This document shows positions 1 through 6,098 of a DNA stretch of 6,296 nucleotides, one piece after another. The position numbers and the translations under genes were made by a program. Each line of letters starts with the position of its first letter. The stretch's first letter is position 1. Under the pieces are notes generated by a model. The model did no database searches and had not been told where the DNA came from. It was given only the letters and a program-made list of their open reading frames with translations. Location of the stretch: contig JAKBCD010000122.1 of the NCBI GenBank assembly GCA_021808205.1, forward strand, positions 1-6,296, in the 5' to 3' direction. This stretch comes from Pseudomonadota bacterium (GTDB lineage: Bacteria > Pseudomonadota > Alphaproteobacteria > Acetobacterales > Acetobacteraceae).

Positions 1-1452
1 CGCCAGTTCCTTGGCGGTCTCGGCGCTGTAGCGCACATGGCGGGAAACCAGCGGCCGCGCCGTTTCCAGCTCCTTCAGCAGCAGGGCGGTGCGCGCTTGC
101 TCATCCAGCGCCAGATACTCCGTGCCTGGCTGTGCCACCGCAAACAATTCCGCCACCACGCGCTCATGCACGGCGGAATTCTGCCGCAAATCCAGCGGCG
201 CCAGCGTCCAGCCGAACGTCTTGGCGGCGCGCAGCAAGGCCCCCAGCCGCCCTTGCGCCAGTGCTCCGGCGCCATGCGTCTCCAGCGAACGCGCCACCAC
301 CAGTAAATCGGCGGCGAAATCCTCTACCTGCCCATAGGGCGCGGCTTCCGCGCCGCGCACGGCGGAGGACATCGTGTCTGTATGCGGAAAGCGCCCCAGC
401 AGCGTCTCATAGGTTGCCGCCAGCCGCGCCTGCACCGTGGCCAGCGCCAGCCGGTAGGGCTCGCCCGCCCGGTGCTCTGATTTATCCGGCGAGGCGGCCG
501 CCAGCATCTCTAATTCCGGCGTCACCTTCACCAGCAGCGAGGCGAAGGGCAGCTCCTTACGCAGCGCCCGCGCCTCGGCGATGTAATGGCTCAGCGCCTT
601 CTCCGCCTGGGTGGTCAAGGTTTCGCGCAGCACCTGCGCATCCACAAAGGGGTTGCCGTCCCGGTCCCCGCCAATCCAGGTGCCAATTTCCAGAAACGCT
701 GGCAGCTCTCCCAGCCCCACGCCCGCCGCCTGCTCCAATGCGGCGTAAAGCTTGGGCACTTCCCCAAAGAAGGTCGCGTCGAAAAAGGTCAGCGCGTTGC
801 CTACCTCGTCCAGTACCGAGAGCTTGTTTTTGCGCAGCACGCGCGTCTGCCAGAGTGTGAGCACTTTGGCGCGCAGTTCGGCGTCTATCTCGTCGCGCTC
901 TTCCTGGGTGTCGGCCAGCCGGTCCCGGCGGGTCAGCAGGGCGGCAATGGCGTCCAGGCAGTCCAGGATAGAGCGGCGCTGCACCTCTGTGGGGTGGGCG
1001 GTGAGCACCGGGGCAATGTAGGCGCCGCCGAAAAACGCCTTCAACCGGGCTTCGTCAAACCCCTCGGCGCGCGCGCGCATCAGCCCGCCGGCCAGGGAAT
1101 CCTCCCGCGGGGCGGAGCCACCCACAACATGCGCGCGCCAGCGGCGGGTGTGGTGATGGTCCTCGGCAATGTTGGCCAGCGCCGAGAAATAGCCGAAGGC
1201 GCGGGTGATGCTGTTTACTTCATTGTCGGAAAGCCCGGCCAGAATTGTCTCCAGCTCTTCCTGGGCGGCCTTGTCCTGCTCGCGGTGGTAGCGCACCGCA
1301 AGCTGGCGGATGCTCTCGATCAGCCCAAACGTGGCCGGGCCATCCAGGGCGCGGATCGTGTCTCCCAGAATCCGCCCCAACAGGCGGATATCCTCACGTA
1401 AGGCGTCATCAAGCGATTCAGGGCGGCGTGCGTGCACTTCAGACGTATCCAT
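1..1452 (-). CDS. ppc: Phosphoenolpyruvate carboxylase, N-terminal 484 residues (gene cut by window edge)
   Basis: This cytoplasmic enzyme carboxylates phosphoenolpyruvate with bicarbonate to oxaloacetate, the anaplerotic feed to the TCA cycle. The 484 visible residues read through to base 1 without a stop. Bacterial family members are roughly 880-930 residues, so a little over half is present. Recognisable family motifs are VLTAHPTEVQRRS (residues 149-161, carrying catalytic His153), GTWIGGDRDGNPFV (257-270) and APLDLRQNSAVHE (418-430). The glycine-rich substrate loop and the C-terminal allosteric end lie beyond the window. The ATG at 1452 was chosen because the N-terminus, with LREDIRLLGRILGD at 18-31, fits the family, and no better in-frame start is seen upstream. 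The Shine-Dalgarno is weak: GAAGGG lies about 14 bases before ATG. acs ends 78 bases upstream on the same strand, so co-transcription is plausible. Family assignment is very secure. Confidence 0.97.
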   Translation of the reverse strand, partial: MDTSEVHARRPESLDDALREDIRLLGRILGDTIRALDGPATFGLIESIRQLAVRYHREQDKAAQEELETILAGLSDNEVNSITRAFGYFSALANIAEDHHHTRRWRAHVVGGSAPREDSLAGGLMRARAEGFDEARLKAFFGGAYIAPVLTAHPTEVQRRSILDCLDAIAALLTRRDRLADTQEERDEIDAELRAKVLTLWQTRVLRKNKLSVLDEVGNALTFFDATFFGEVPKLYAALEQAAGVGLGELPAFLEIGTWIGGDRDGNPFVDAQVLRETLTTQAEKALSHYIAEARALRKELPFASLLVKVTPELEMLAAASPDKSEHRAGEPYRLALATVQARLAATYETLLGRFPHTDTMSSAVRGAEAAPYGQVEDFAADLLVVARSLETHGAGALAQGRLGALLRAAKTFGWTLAPLDLRQNSAVHERVVAELFAVAQPGTEYLALDEQARTALLLKELETARPLVSRHVRYSAETAKELA

Positions 1453-1513
1453 GCCCGTATCAAACGCCCTTCGCGTCCGCGCGCAAGTCTTTTTGCAACG
1501 CAGCAAGCGCCGC

Positions 1514-1529
1514 CGCGGCCGGGGCCGCG
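1514..1529 (-). other. GC-only hairpin in the acs-ppc spacer
   Basis: CGCGGCC and GGCCGCG form a perfect inverted repeat two bases inside the acs-ppc spacer, just after the acs stop. In RNA it would fold as about six G-C pairs with a four-base loop. No T-run follows in the direction of acs transcription, so it does not meet the criteria for an intrinsic terminator. It may protect or process the acs 3' end, attenuate transcription into ppc, or be a chance product of GC-rich sequence. The rest of the 78-base spacer shows nothing else I can assign. Confidence 0.35.
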
Positions 1530-1530
1530 C

Positions 1531-3465
1531 TCAGGCCGCGCGGTTCTGCACCAGTTCCGTCACCACGCCGGGGTCCGCCAGGGTCGAGGTATCACCCAAA
1601 CTGTCGGTCTCATTCGCGGCAATCTTGCGCAAAATGCGGCGCATAATCTTGCCCGAGCGGGTTTTCGGCAGGCCCGGCGCCCACTGGATCACATCCGGCG
1701 CCGCGATCGGGCCGATCTCCTTGCGCACCCAGGCGATGAGTTCCTTGCGCAGCGCCTCGCTGGGCTCCGCATCGGCCACCAGCGTCACATAGGCGTAAAT
1801 GCCCTGGCCTTTGATATCGTGCGGGAAGCCGACCACGGCGGCCTCCGCCACCGCCTCATGCGCCACCAGGGCTGATTCCACTTCGGCCGTGCCCATGCGA
1901 TGGCCCGAAACATTGATCACATCATCCACCCGGCCGGTGATCCAGTAATAGCCGTCATTGTCCCGCCGGGCGCCGTCCCCGGTGAAATACAGCCCCTTGA
2001 AGGTGGAAAAATACGTCTGCACGAAGCGGTCATGGTCGCCATACACGCTGCGCATCTGCCCCGGCCAGCTATCGGCAATGCAGAGATTGCCTTCCGTGGC
2101 GCCGGAAAGCTCGTGGCCCTCGCCATCCACCAGCATCGGCTTCACGCCCGGCAGCGGCAGCGTGGCCGAGCCTGGCTTCAAATCCGTCGCCCCTGGCAGT
2201 GGCGAGATCATCAAACCCCCGGTCTCCGTCTGCCACCACGTATCCATGATCGGACAGCGGTGCTCGCCCACCACCCGGTCATACCAATGCCAGGCTTCCG
2301 GGTTGATCGGCTCGCCCACGGAACCGAGAATCCTTAAGGATTTGCGAGAGGTTTTCTTCACCGGCGCCTCGCCGTCGCGCATCAACGCGCGAATGGCGGT
2401 GGGCGCGGTGTAGAAAATATTCACCTGGTGCTTGTCCACCACCTCCCAGAAGCGCGAGGTGCTGGGGTAGTTCGGCACGCCCTCAAACATCAATGTTGTC
2501 GCGCCGTTGGCCAGCGGGCCATAGATGATATAGCTGTGCCCCGTCACCCAGCCCACATCCGCCGTGCACCAGTAAATCTCGCCGGGGTGGTAGTCGAACA
2601 CATATTGGTGGGTAAAGCTCGCCCACACCATGTAGCCGCCGGTGGTGTGCAGCACGCCCTTCGGCTTGCCGGTGGAACCTGAGGTATAAAGAATGAACAG
2701 CGGGTCCTCCGCGTTCATCTCCACCGCCTCATGCGTGGCGGGCACTTTCGTGGCTTCCTCATGCAGCCACACATCGCGCCCGGCCTGCATGGCCACGTCG
2801 CCGCCGGTGACTTTCACCACCACAACATTCTTTACGCCCGGGCAGGTTTTCAGCGCCTCGTCAGCATTCGCCTTCAGCGCCACGCGCCGCCCGCCGCGCC
2901 GCCCCTCATCGGCGGTGATCAGCGCCACCGACCCGCAATCCTGAATCCGGCTGGCGAGTGAATCCGGTGAAAATCCGCCAAACACCACGGAATGAATGGC
3001 GCCGATACGCGCACAAGCCAGCAACGCCACCGCCGCCTCCACCACCATCGGCAGATACACCGTCACCACATCGCCTTTTTTAATCCCCCGTGCGGTGAGC
3101 ACATTGGCCAGGCGGCACACCTGTGCGTGCAGCTCCCGGTAGGTTACCTTTTTGGATTCGCCCGGGTCGTCGCCTTCCCAGATAATCGCCACCTGGTCGC
3201 CGCGCTCGGCCAGATGCCGGTCCAGGCAATTGGCGGCGGCGTTCAGCGTGCCATCCTCGAACCATTTGATCGAAACATCGCCAAAGAAACTTGTGTTCTT
3301 GATCTTCGTCGGCTGTTTCATCCAGGTGAGGCGTTTGCATTCCTCGCCCCAAAATCTCTCCGGTTCGGCGTCGGCACGCCGGCACATCTCCTCATACCGG
3401 GCGCGGCTCACCAAAGCCTTGGCGGCGATTTCCGGCTTCACCCGAATGATCTCGGCGTCCGACAT
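1531..3465 (-). CDS. acs: Acetyl-CoA synthetase (AMP-forming)
   Basis: This cytoplasmic enzyme activates acetate with ATP and CoA to acetyl-CoA through an acetyl-AMP intermediate. The 644 residues match the usual length of about 650. In order are the AMP-binding P-loop [11 protein letters not shown] (260-270), GWVTGH (305-310), [10 protein letters not shown] (408-417), the hinge and ribose-binding region [20 protein letters not shown] (493-512), and [13 protein letters not shown] near the C-terminus. By alignment from memory with Salmonella Acs, the acetate-pocket residues are all kept (Val307, Thr308, Val383, Trp411). Trp411 is the residue that restricts the pocket to short acyl groups. Lys606 in the SGK motif is the lysine acetylated by Pat-type acetyltransferases in other bacteria, so post-translational control is likely. 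ATG 3465 has a strong AGGAGG nine bases upstream. ppc follows on the same strand. Confidence 0.98.
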   Translation of the reverse strand: MSDAEIIRVKPEIAAKALVSRARYEEMCRRADAEPERFWGEECKRLTWMKQPTKIKNTSFFGDVSIKWFEDGTLNAAANCLDRHLAERGDQVAIIWEGDDPGESKKVTYRELHAQVCRLANVLTARGIKKGDVVTVYLPMVVEAAVALLACARIGAIHSVVFGGFSPDSLASRIQDCGSVALITADEGRRGGRRVALKANADEALKTCPGVKNVVVVKVTGGDVAMQAGRDVWLHEEATKVPATHEAVEMNAEDPLFILYTSGSTGKPKGVLHTTGGYMVWASFTHQYVFDYHPGEIYWCTADVGWVTGHSYIIYGPLANGATTLMFEGVPNYPSTSRFWEVVDKHQVNIFYTAPTAIRALMRDGEAPVKKTSRKSLRILGSVGEPINPEAWHWYDRVVGEHRCPIMDTWWQTETGGLMISPLPGATDLKPGSATLPLPGVKPMLVDGEGHELSGATEGNLCIADSWPGQMRSVYGDHDRFVQTYFSTFKGLYFTGDGARRDNDGYYWITGRVDDVINVSGHRMGTAEVESALVAHEAVAEAAVVGFPHDIKGQGIYAYVTLVADAEPSEALRKELIAWVRKEIGPIAAPDVIQWAPGLPKTRSGKIMRRILRKIAANETDSLGDTSTLADPGVVTELVQNRAA

Positions 3466-3474
3466 TAGCGGGGT

Positions 3475-3480
3475 CCTCCT
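3475..3480 (-). promoter_or_regulatory. Ribosome binding site of acs
   Basis: A perfect AGGAGG on the minus strand lies nine bases before the ATG at 3465. It fixes the acs start and predicts strong initiation, in contrast to the weak site in front of ppc. Confidence 0.85.
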
Positions 3481-3502
3481 GGTTGGTTTTTTTCGTAAAT
3501 GC

Positions 3503-3532
3503 AGTATCGCAAAATTTCGCCAGCCCCGCCAA
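3503..3532 (-). promoter_or_regulatory. Candidate sigma-70-type promoter for acs
   Basis: On the minus strand, TTGGCG (3532-3527) and GATACT (3508-3503) are separated by 18 bases. This would give a leader of roughly 30 bases before the acs ATG. Both boxes are imperfect matches to the consensus and alphaproteobacterial promoters are variable, so this is only the best candidate in the spacer. Confidence 0.25.
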
Positions 3533-3663
3533 CCGCCGCCCGGCCCTTACGGATCGTTGACAAAACTTTATCTTTCTGTGCCTGCTGGCAACCGCAATCG
3601 ACTTTGGACTTGACTTGAGTTCGCGCGCTCCCAGCGGCTGGACGTTAGACAAGGCGACCAGAC

Positions 3664-3693
3664 ACCGGTTGTCCCGGCATAAACCGGGGTAAT
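3664..3693 (+). promoter_or_regulatory. Alternative hairpins in the csp mRNA leader
   Basis: Two mutually exclusive stems share one right-hand strand. Stem A pairs CCGGTT (3665-3670) with AACCGG (3682-3687) around an 11-base loop. Stem B pairs CCCGG (3673-3677) with CCGGG (3684-3688) around CATAAA, and extends outward through wobble and A-U pairs to 3668/3693. Both end 10-17 bases before the GAGGAG ribosome binding site. Cold-shock genes of the cspA type are known to be controlled by leader RNA refolding with temperature. A comparable role here is inference from position and pairing only. Confidence 0.4.
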
Positions 3694-3703
3694 GACACGT
3701 TTT

Positions 3704-3709
3704 GAGGAG
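3704..3709 (+). promoter_or_regulatory. Ribosome binding site of csp
   Basis: GAGGAG lies 11 bases before the ATG at 3721. The spacing is slightly long, but no better start or site is available. It supports ATG 3721 as the csp start. Confidence 0.7.
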
Positions 3710-3720
3710 CGACGAAGACA

Positions 3721-3924
3721 ATGCCGATCGGTACCGTGAAGTGGTTCAATACAACAAAAGGGTTCGGGTTCATCGTGCCGCAGGATGGCGGTAAGGATGT
3801 GTTCGTGCACATTACCGCGGTGCAGTCCGCTGGTTTGCGCGGCCTGAATGAAGGCCAGAAGGTGAGCTTCGACATCACCAAGGAACGCGGCAAGGACGCC
3901 GCCGTCAACCTGAAGGCAGTCTGA
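3721..3924 (+). CDS. CspA-family cold-shock protein
   Basis: This small single-domain OB-fold protein binds single-stranded RNA and DNA and acts in the cytoplasm as an RNA chaperone. At 67 residues it has the full usual CspA length. The N-terminal GTVKWFN (4-10) leads into the RNP1 motif KGFGFI (13-18) and the RNP2 motif VFVHI (27-31). The surface aromatics that stack on nucleic acid (Trp8, Phe15, Phe17, Phe28) and His30 are present. The tail AVNLKAV is typical of the family. It stands alone on the plus strand, divergent from acs. Its stop codon directly abuts the stop codon of the convergent aldolase gene. Leader structure suggests post-transcriptional control. Paralogues are common, so a specific csp letter cannot be given. 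Confidence 0.97.
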   Translation: MPIGTVKWFNTTKGFGFIVPQDGGKDVFVHITAVQSAGLRGLNEGQKVSFDITKERGKDAAVNLKAV

Positions 3925-3947
3925 TCAGCCTCCCGTGTTGGGCTGAT
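3924..3947. other. Hairpin at a zero-spacing convergent gene junction
   Basis: ATCAGCC (3924-3930) and GGCTGAT (3941-3947) form a 7-bp inverted repeat with a ten-base loop. It begins at the last base of the csp stop codon and lies within the last codons of the aldolase gene. The stem can form in both convergent transcripts. No T-run follows on either strand, so it is not a classical intrinsic terminator. It may define or protect both 3' ends, or be incidental. Confidence 0.4.
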
Positions 3948-4575
3948 AGGCGATGGCGAACTGGTTAGCTGCTTCCCCGATCTCCTGATCGGAAAGCAGC
4001 ACCGGCCCGCCCGCCTGCAGGCTGAGCAGATATTGCTGCGCCAGCACCTCCAGCTCCGTCGCGGCCCCCAGCGCCGCGAACACATCCCGCCCCAGCGCCA
4101 GCGCGCCATGGTTGGCCATCAGGCACGCCGTGCGCCCTTGCAGCGCCTTCAGCACCGCGTGTGAAAGTTCCGCCGTGCCGAACAGCGCGTAATCAGCGCA
4201 GCGCACAGTACCGCCGCCAAACCGCGTGACCATGTAATGGCATGGGGGTATCTCCCGCCTAGCCATGGAAAGTGCCGTGCAATGCGGCGCATGGTGATGC
4301 ACCACCCCGCCCACTTCCGGCCGGGAGAGATACACATCCAGATGAAACCGCCATTCGGATGATGGCCTGAACCGCCCCTCAAAACTGCCATCCGGGCGCA
4401 GCAGCGGGATCATCTCCGGCGTCAGCGCCTCATACGGCACGGCCGAGGGCGTGATCAGTATCCCCTCCGCCCCGCGCAGCGACACATTGCCGGACGTGCC
4501 AGCGGAAAGACCGCGTGACGCCATGGCGCGCGCGGCGCTTATCAAATCCCGCCGTGCCTGCATCTCCTGGCTCAT
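3925..4575 (-). CDS. Class II aldolase/adducin family protein, FucA-like
   Basis: This is probably a zinc-dependent aldolase cleaving a ketose-1-phosphate to dihydroxyacetone phosphate and an aldehyde, in the cytoplasm. The 216 residues closely match E. coli L-fuculose-phosphate aldolase (215) recalled from memory, with a constant one-residue offset. Catalytic Glu74 lies in SSEWRFH, zinc ligands His93 and His95 in VVHHHAPH, Tyr114, Phe132, third zinc ligand His156 in MANHGA, and C-terminal Tyr210. Phosphate-site Asn30, Ser72 and Ser73 are also kept. The loop equivalent to FucA Thr43-Gly44 is Ser44-Ala45. I chose the ATG at 4575 because it overlaps the upstream stop as ATGA. A longer in-frame reading to 4686 would run inside the upstream gene. 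No Shine-Dalgarno precedes this ATG, suggesting translational coupling. Other family members (for example dehydratases or epimerases) cannot be excluded. Confidence 0.9.
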   Translation of the reverse strand: MSQEMQARRDLISAARAMASRGLSAGTSGNVSLRGAEGILITPSAVPYEALTPEMIPLLRPDGSFEGRFRPSSEWRFHLDVYLSRPEVGGVVHHHAPHCTALSMARREIPPCHYMVTRFGGGTVRCADYALFGTAELSHAVLKALQGRTACLMANHGALALGRDVFAALGAATELEVLAQQYLLSLQAGGPVLLSDQEIGEAANQFAIAYQPNTGG

Positions 4576-5435
4576 GGTGCTGGCGCGAAATTGAGGTCTG
4601 GCGAAAGCGTCACATCGCGGCCATTCCAGCGCAGCGCCAGCATGGCCTGTTTCACCGGCGCCGTGGCAAAGCTCTGCGCCAGGCACGCGGCCTGTGCATC
4701 CTTGCCGCTCACATAAGCCATCTCGGCTTGCGCCCCACCCGGCGCCGGGCGCAGCCCGCTGATGGCAAGCAGTACCGCCTCATCGCCGCTGCGGTTCTGG
4801 CAATTGCCGTTCGGGTTCATGGTGCCGCGTAAATCCGCCGCCCGCAGCAGGGCGGGTTTTTCGCCTTCGGGCGGTGGCAGGTTTTGCACGGTCAGCAGGC
4901 TGTCCGCCTCGCCCTGCTCCTCGCCGCTATACAGGCACAGAAATTTTGCCCGGCCATCAGGGTTGAGTGACACACAATGCCCGGCTTGCCCGCCCGGATA
5001 CCAGCCCTTCAGCGTCCAGTGCCCTGGCCCGCCCGCGAATAATATGCCGCCGCCGAGATTCGTCGCCAACGACTCAAAACTGCCGGCATAGGTCACATAG
5101 GCGTCATTGGCATCCGCGCTGGTAAGGTGCCCATAGATCACGCTTTGCAGCGTAATGCCCAGCCCCAGCCCCGCGCCGCCGTAATCCTGGCTGGGGTAAC
5201 CGGGCAGCGTGGTGCATTGATGCGCGAACCCGCCGCCCGGGCCAGATGCGCCGCCGCATACCAGCGGCAGAAACGCCGCCTGCTCCGCCCCGCTCAAAGC
5301 CCGCGGGCCGTGATTCGCCGCCGGCTGCGGCGCCGTTTGCCCGGCCGTGCCGCCCGGCCGCGGGTGCGGCCAGAGCAGCAACAGCCCGCCGCCAACAATA
5401 GCAAGCAACGAAAACAGCGTGGCGAGGCGCTTCAT
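4572..5435 (-). CDS. Exported or membrane-anchored six-cysteine protein of unknown family
   Basis: I do not recognise this 287-residue protein. It begins MKRLATLF, with a hydrophobic stretch over residues 5-22, followed by a Pro/Gly/Ala-rich linker at about 23-45. This looks like a Sec signal or an uncleaved N-terminal anchor. No lipobox cysteine is present. The remaining domain has six cysteines (60, 74, 154, 167, 212, 251), enough for three disulfides and consistent with a periplasmic location. It is rich in Gly, with segments such as GGGILFAGGPGHW (128-140) and LRGTMNPNGNC (202-212). ATG 5435 was chosen because GGGAG lies six bases upstream and the signal starts there. The frame stays open far upstream to 6236, but that part lies opposite the plus-strand export gene. 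Its stop overlaps the aldolase start as ATGA, so the two form one unit. Confidence 0.8.
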   Translation of the reverse strand: MKRLATLFSLLAIVGGGLLLLWPHPRPGGTAGQTAPQPAANHGPRALSGAEQAAFLPLVCGGASGPGGGFAHQCTTLPGYPSQDYGGAGLGLGITLQSVIYGHLTSADANDAYVTYAGSFESLATNLGGGILFAGGPGHWTLKGWYPGGQAGHCVSLNPDGRAKFLCLYSGEEQGEADSLLTVQNLPPPEGEKPALLRAADLRGTMNPNGNCQNRSGDEAVLLAISGLRPAPGGAQAEMAYVSGKDAQAACLAQSFATAPVKQAMLALRWNGRDVTLSPDLNFAPAP

Positions 5436-5528
5436 CGAAAACTCCCGAATCGTTCCACAACATGGCTTGCCCCTTTTCCCGGCAGCGGTAAACAGGACGC
5501 ACGGTAAGGTTTTGGAAGGGTAGGCAAA
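5436..5528. promoter_or_regulatory. Divergent spacer between the six-cysteine gene and the export lipoprotein gene
   Basis: This 93-base spacer should contain the start signals of both flanking units. Leftward, GGGAG (5446-5442) lies six bases before ATG 5435. Rightward, GGAAGGG (5514-5520) lies eight bases before ATG 5529. A weak rightward promoter candidate is TTGCCC (5467-5472), 16 bases, then TAAACA (5489-5494). No leftward promoter stands out. The short shared spacer makes joint regulation possible but nothing in it looks like a clear operator. Confidence 0.35.
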
Positions 5529-6098
5529 ATGGTCCTGCGGCGTGTTCTGCTTGGCGGTTTGCCCGCTCTGCTCACCGGCTGCGCCGCGTGGCAGGCTCCC
5601 GGCTATAGCCTGCCGCCGCTGCCCGCGCCGCCGCCCGGGCCCTACGCGCTCGGCCCCGGCGATGTGCTGAGCATTCGCATTTACGACCAGAGCCAGATGT
5701 CCGGCACCTATCATGTGGACGATAGCGGCTATGTCGACCTGCCGCTGCTCGGGCTCGTTGAGGCCGGGGGTGGCAGCGCCAATGCGCTTTCCATCCGCAT
5801 CGCCCGGGCGTTGCAGGCCGGGCAGCTCATCCTCCACCCCTCCGTCGCGGTCGAGGTCTCCACCTACCGGCCCTTCTACATTCTGGGCGAGGTCACCACC
5901 CCCGGCCAGTACCCATACCGCCCGGGCATGACAGTCCTGACCGGGATTTCCATCGCTGGCGGGTTCACCTACCGGGCCGAGACCGCCTATGTGGGGGTTA
6001 CGCGCAATATTGGCGGCAGCGCCGCACAGTACCGCGCGCCAACTTCCGCGATGGTACAGCCGGGCGATGTCATCACAATCTTTGAGCGCCGTTTCTGA
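5529..6098 (+). CDS. Polysaccharide export outer-membrane lipoprotein, short Wza/GumB type
   Basis: This is probably an outer-membrane lipoprotein of the polysaccharide-export (OPX) family, which forms the exit channel or periplasmic part for capsule or exopolysaccharide. The 189 residues start with a basic-hydrophobic signal ending in the lipobox LLTG-Cys18, predicting lipidation. A proline-rich linker follows at 25-38. The polysaccharide-export domain starts at LGPGDVLSIRIYDQ (41-54) and runs to about 112. One SLBB domain follows, FYILGEVTTPGQYPYRPGM (116-134) to about 182. E. coli Wza is about 380 residues with further SLBB repeats and a C-terminal transmembrane helix. Those are absent here, as in short GumB-type proteins. 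GGAAGGG eight bases upstream supports the start. The MFS gene overlaps its 3' end, so the two are probably co-transcribed. No tyrosine autokinase or glycosyltransferase is seen in the window. Confidence 0.92.
   Translation: MVLRRVLLGGLPALLTGCAAWQAPGYSLPPLPAPPPGPYALGPGDVLSIRIYDQSQMSGTYHVDDSGYVDLPLLGLVEAGGGSANALSIRIARALQAGQLILHPSVAVEVSTYRPFYILGEVTTPGQYPYRPGMTVLTGISIAGGFTYRAETAYVGVTRNIGGSAAQYRAPTSAMVQPGDVITIFERRF

Larger units (their letters stand above)
3466..3720. other. Divergent intergenic region between acs and csp
   Basis: This 255-base spacer must carry the promoters of both acs (leftward) and the cold-shock gene (rightward). It is less GC-rich than its surroundings in its acs-proximal half, with A/T runs around 3487-3500 and 3511-3517. 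A TTGACA at 3557-3562 and a TTGACT at 3610-3615 face the csp gene, but neither has a convincing -10 box at 16-18 bases. I therefore cannot place the csp promoter. If transcription starts near either, the csp mRNA leader would be on the order of 100 bases, consistent with the long leaders known for cold-shock genes. Confidence 0.5.

Noticed and set aside
586..1401. Long plus-strand reading frame of 271 codons opposite ppc (and another of 242 codons at 132-860).
   Set aside because: Both lie antisense to a clear PEP carboxylase gene. Their translations show no domain and look like mirror frames of GC-rich codons.
1454..1530. Open frame in the acs-ppc spacer ending ALAALQKDLRADAKGV just before ppc, possibly a relic of a longer acs tail or a leader peptide.
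   Set aside because: The acs C-terminus looks complete, no start codon with a ribosome binding site is visible, and GC-rich spacers readily read as alanine-rich peptides.
3557..3615. TTGACA (3557) and TTGACT (3610) as -35 boxes of the csp promoter.
   Set aside because: No acceptable -10 sequence lies 16-18 bases downstream of either, so I did not call a promoter.
3692..3739. A 15-codon upstream reading frame (ATG 3692 to TGA 3737-3739) overlapping the csp ribosome binding site and start.
   Set aside because: It has no good Shine-Dalgarno and no coding character. It could be a leader peptide but nothing supports it beyond being open.
4576..4686. 37-residue N-terminal extension of the aldolase.
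   Set aside because: It lies wholly inside the upstream gene, and the 216-residue form matches FucA length and alignment.
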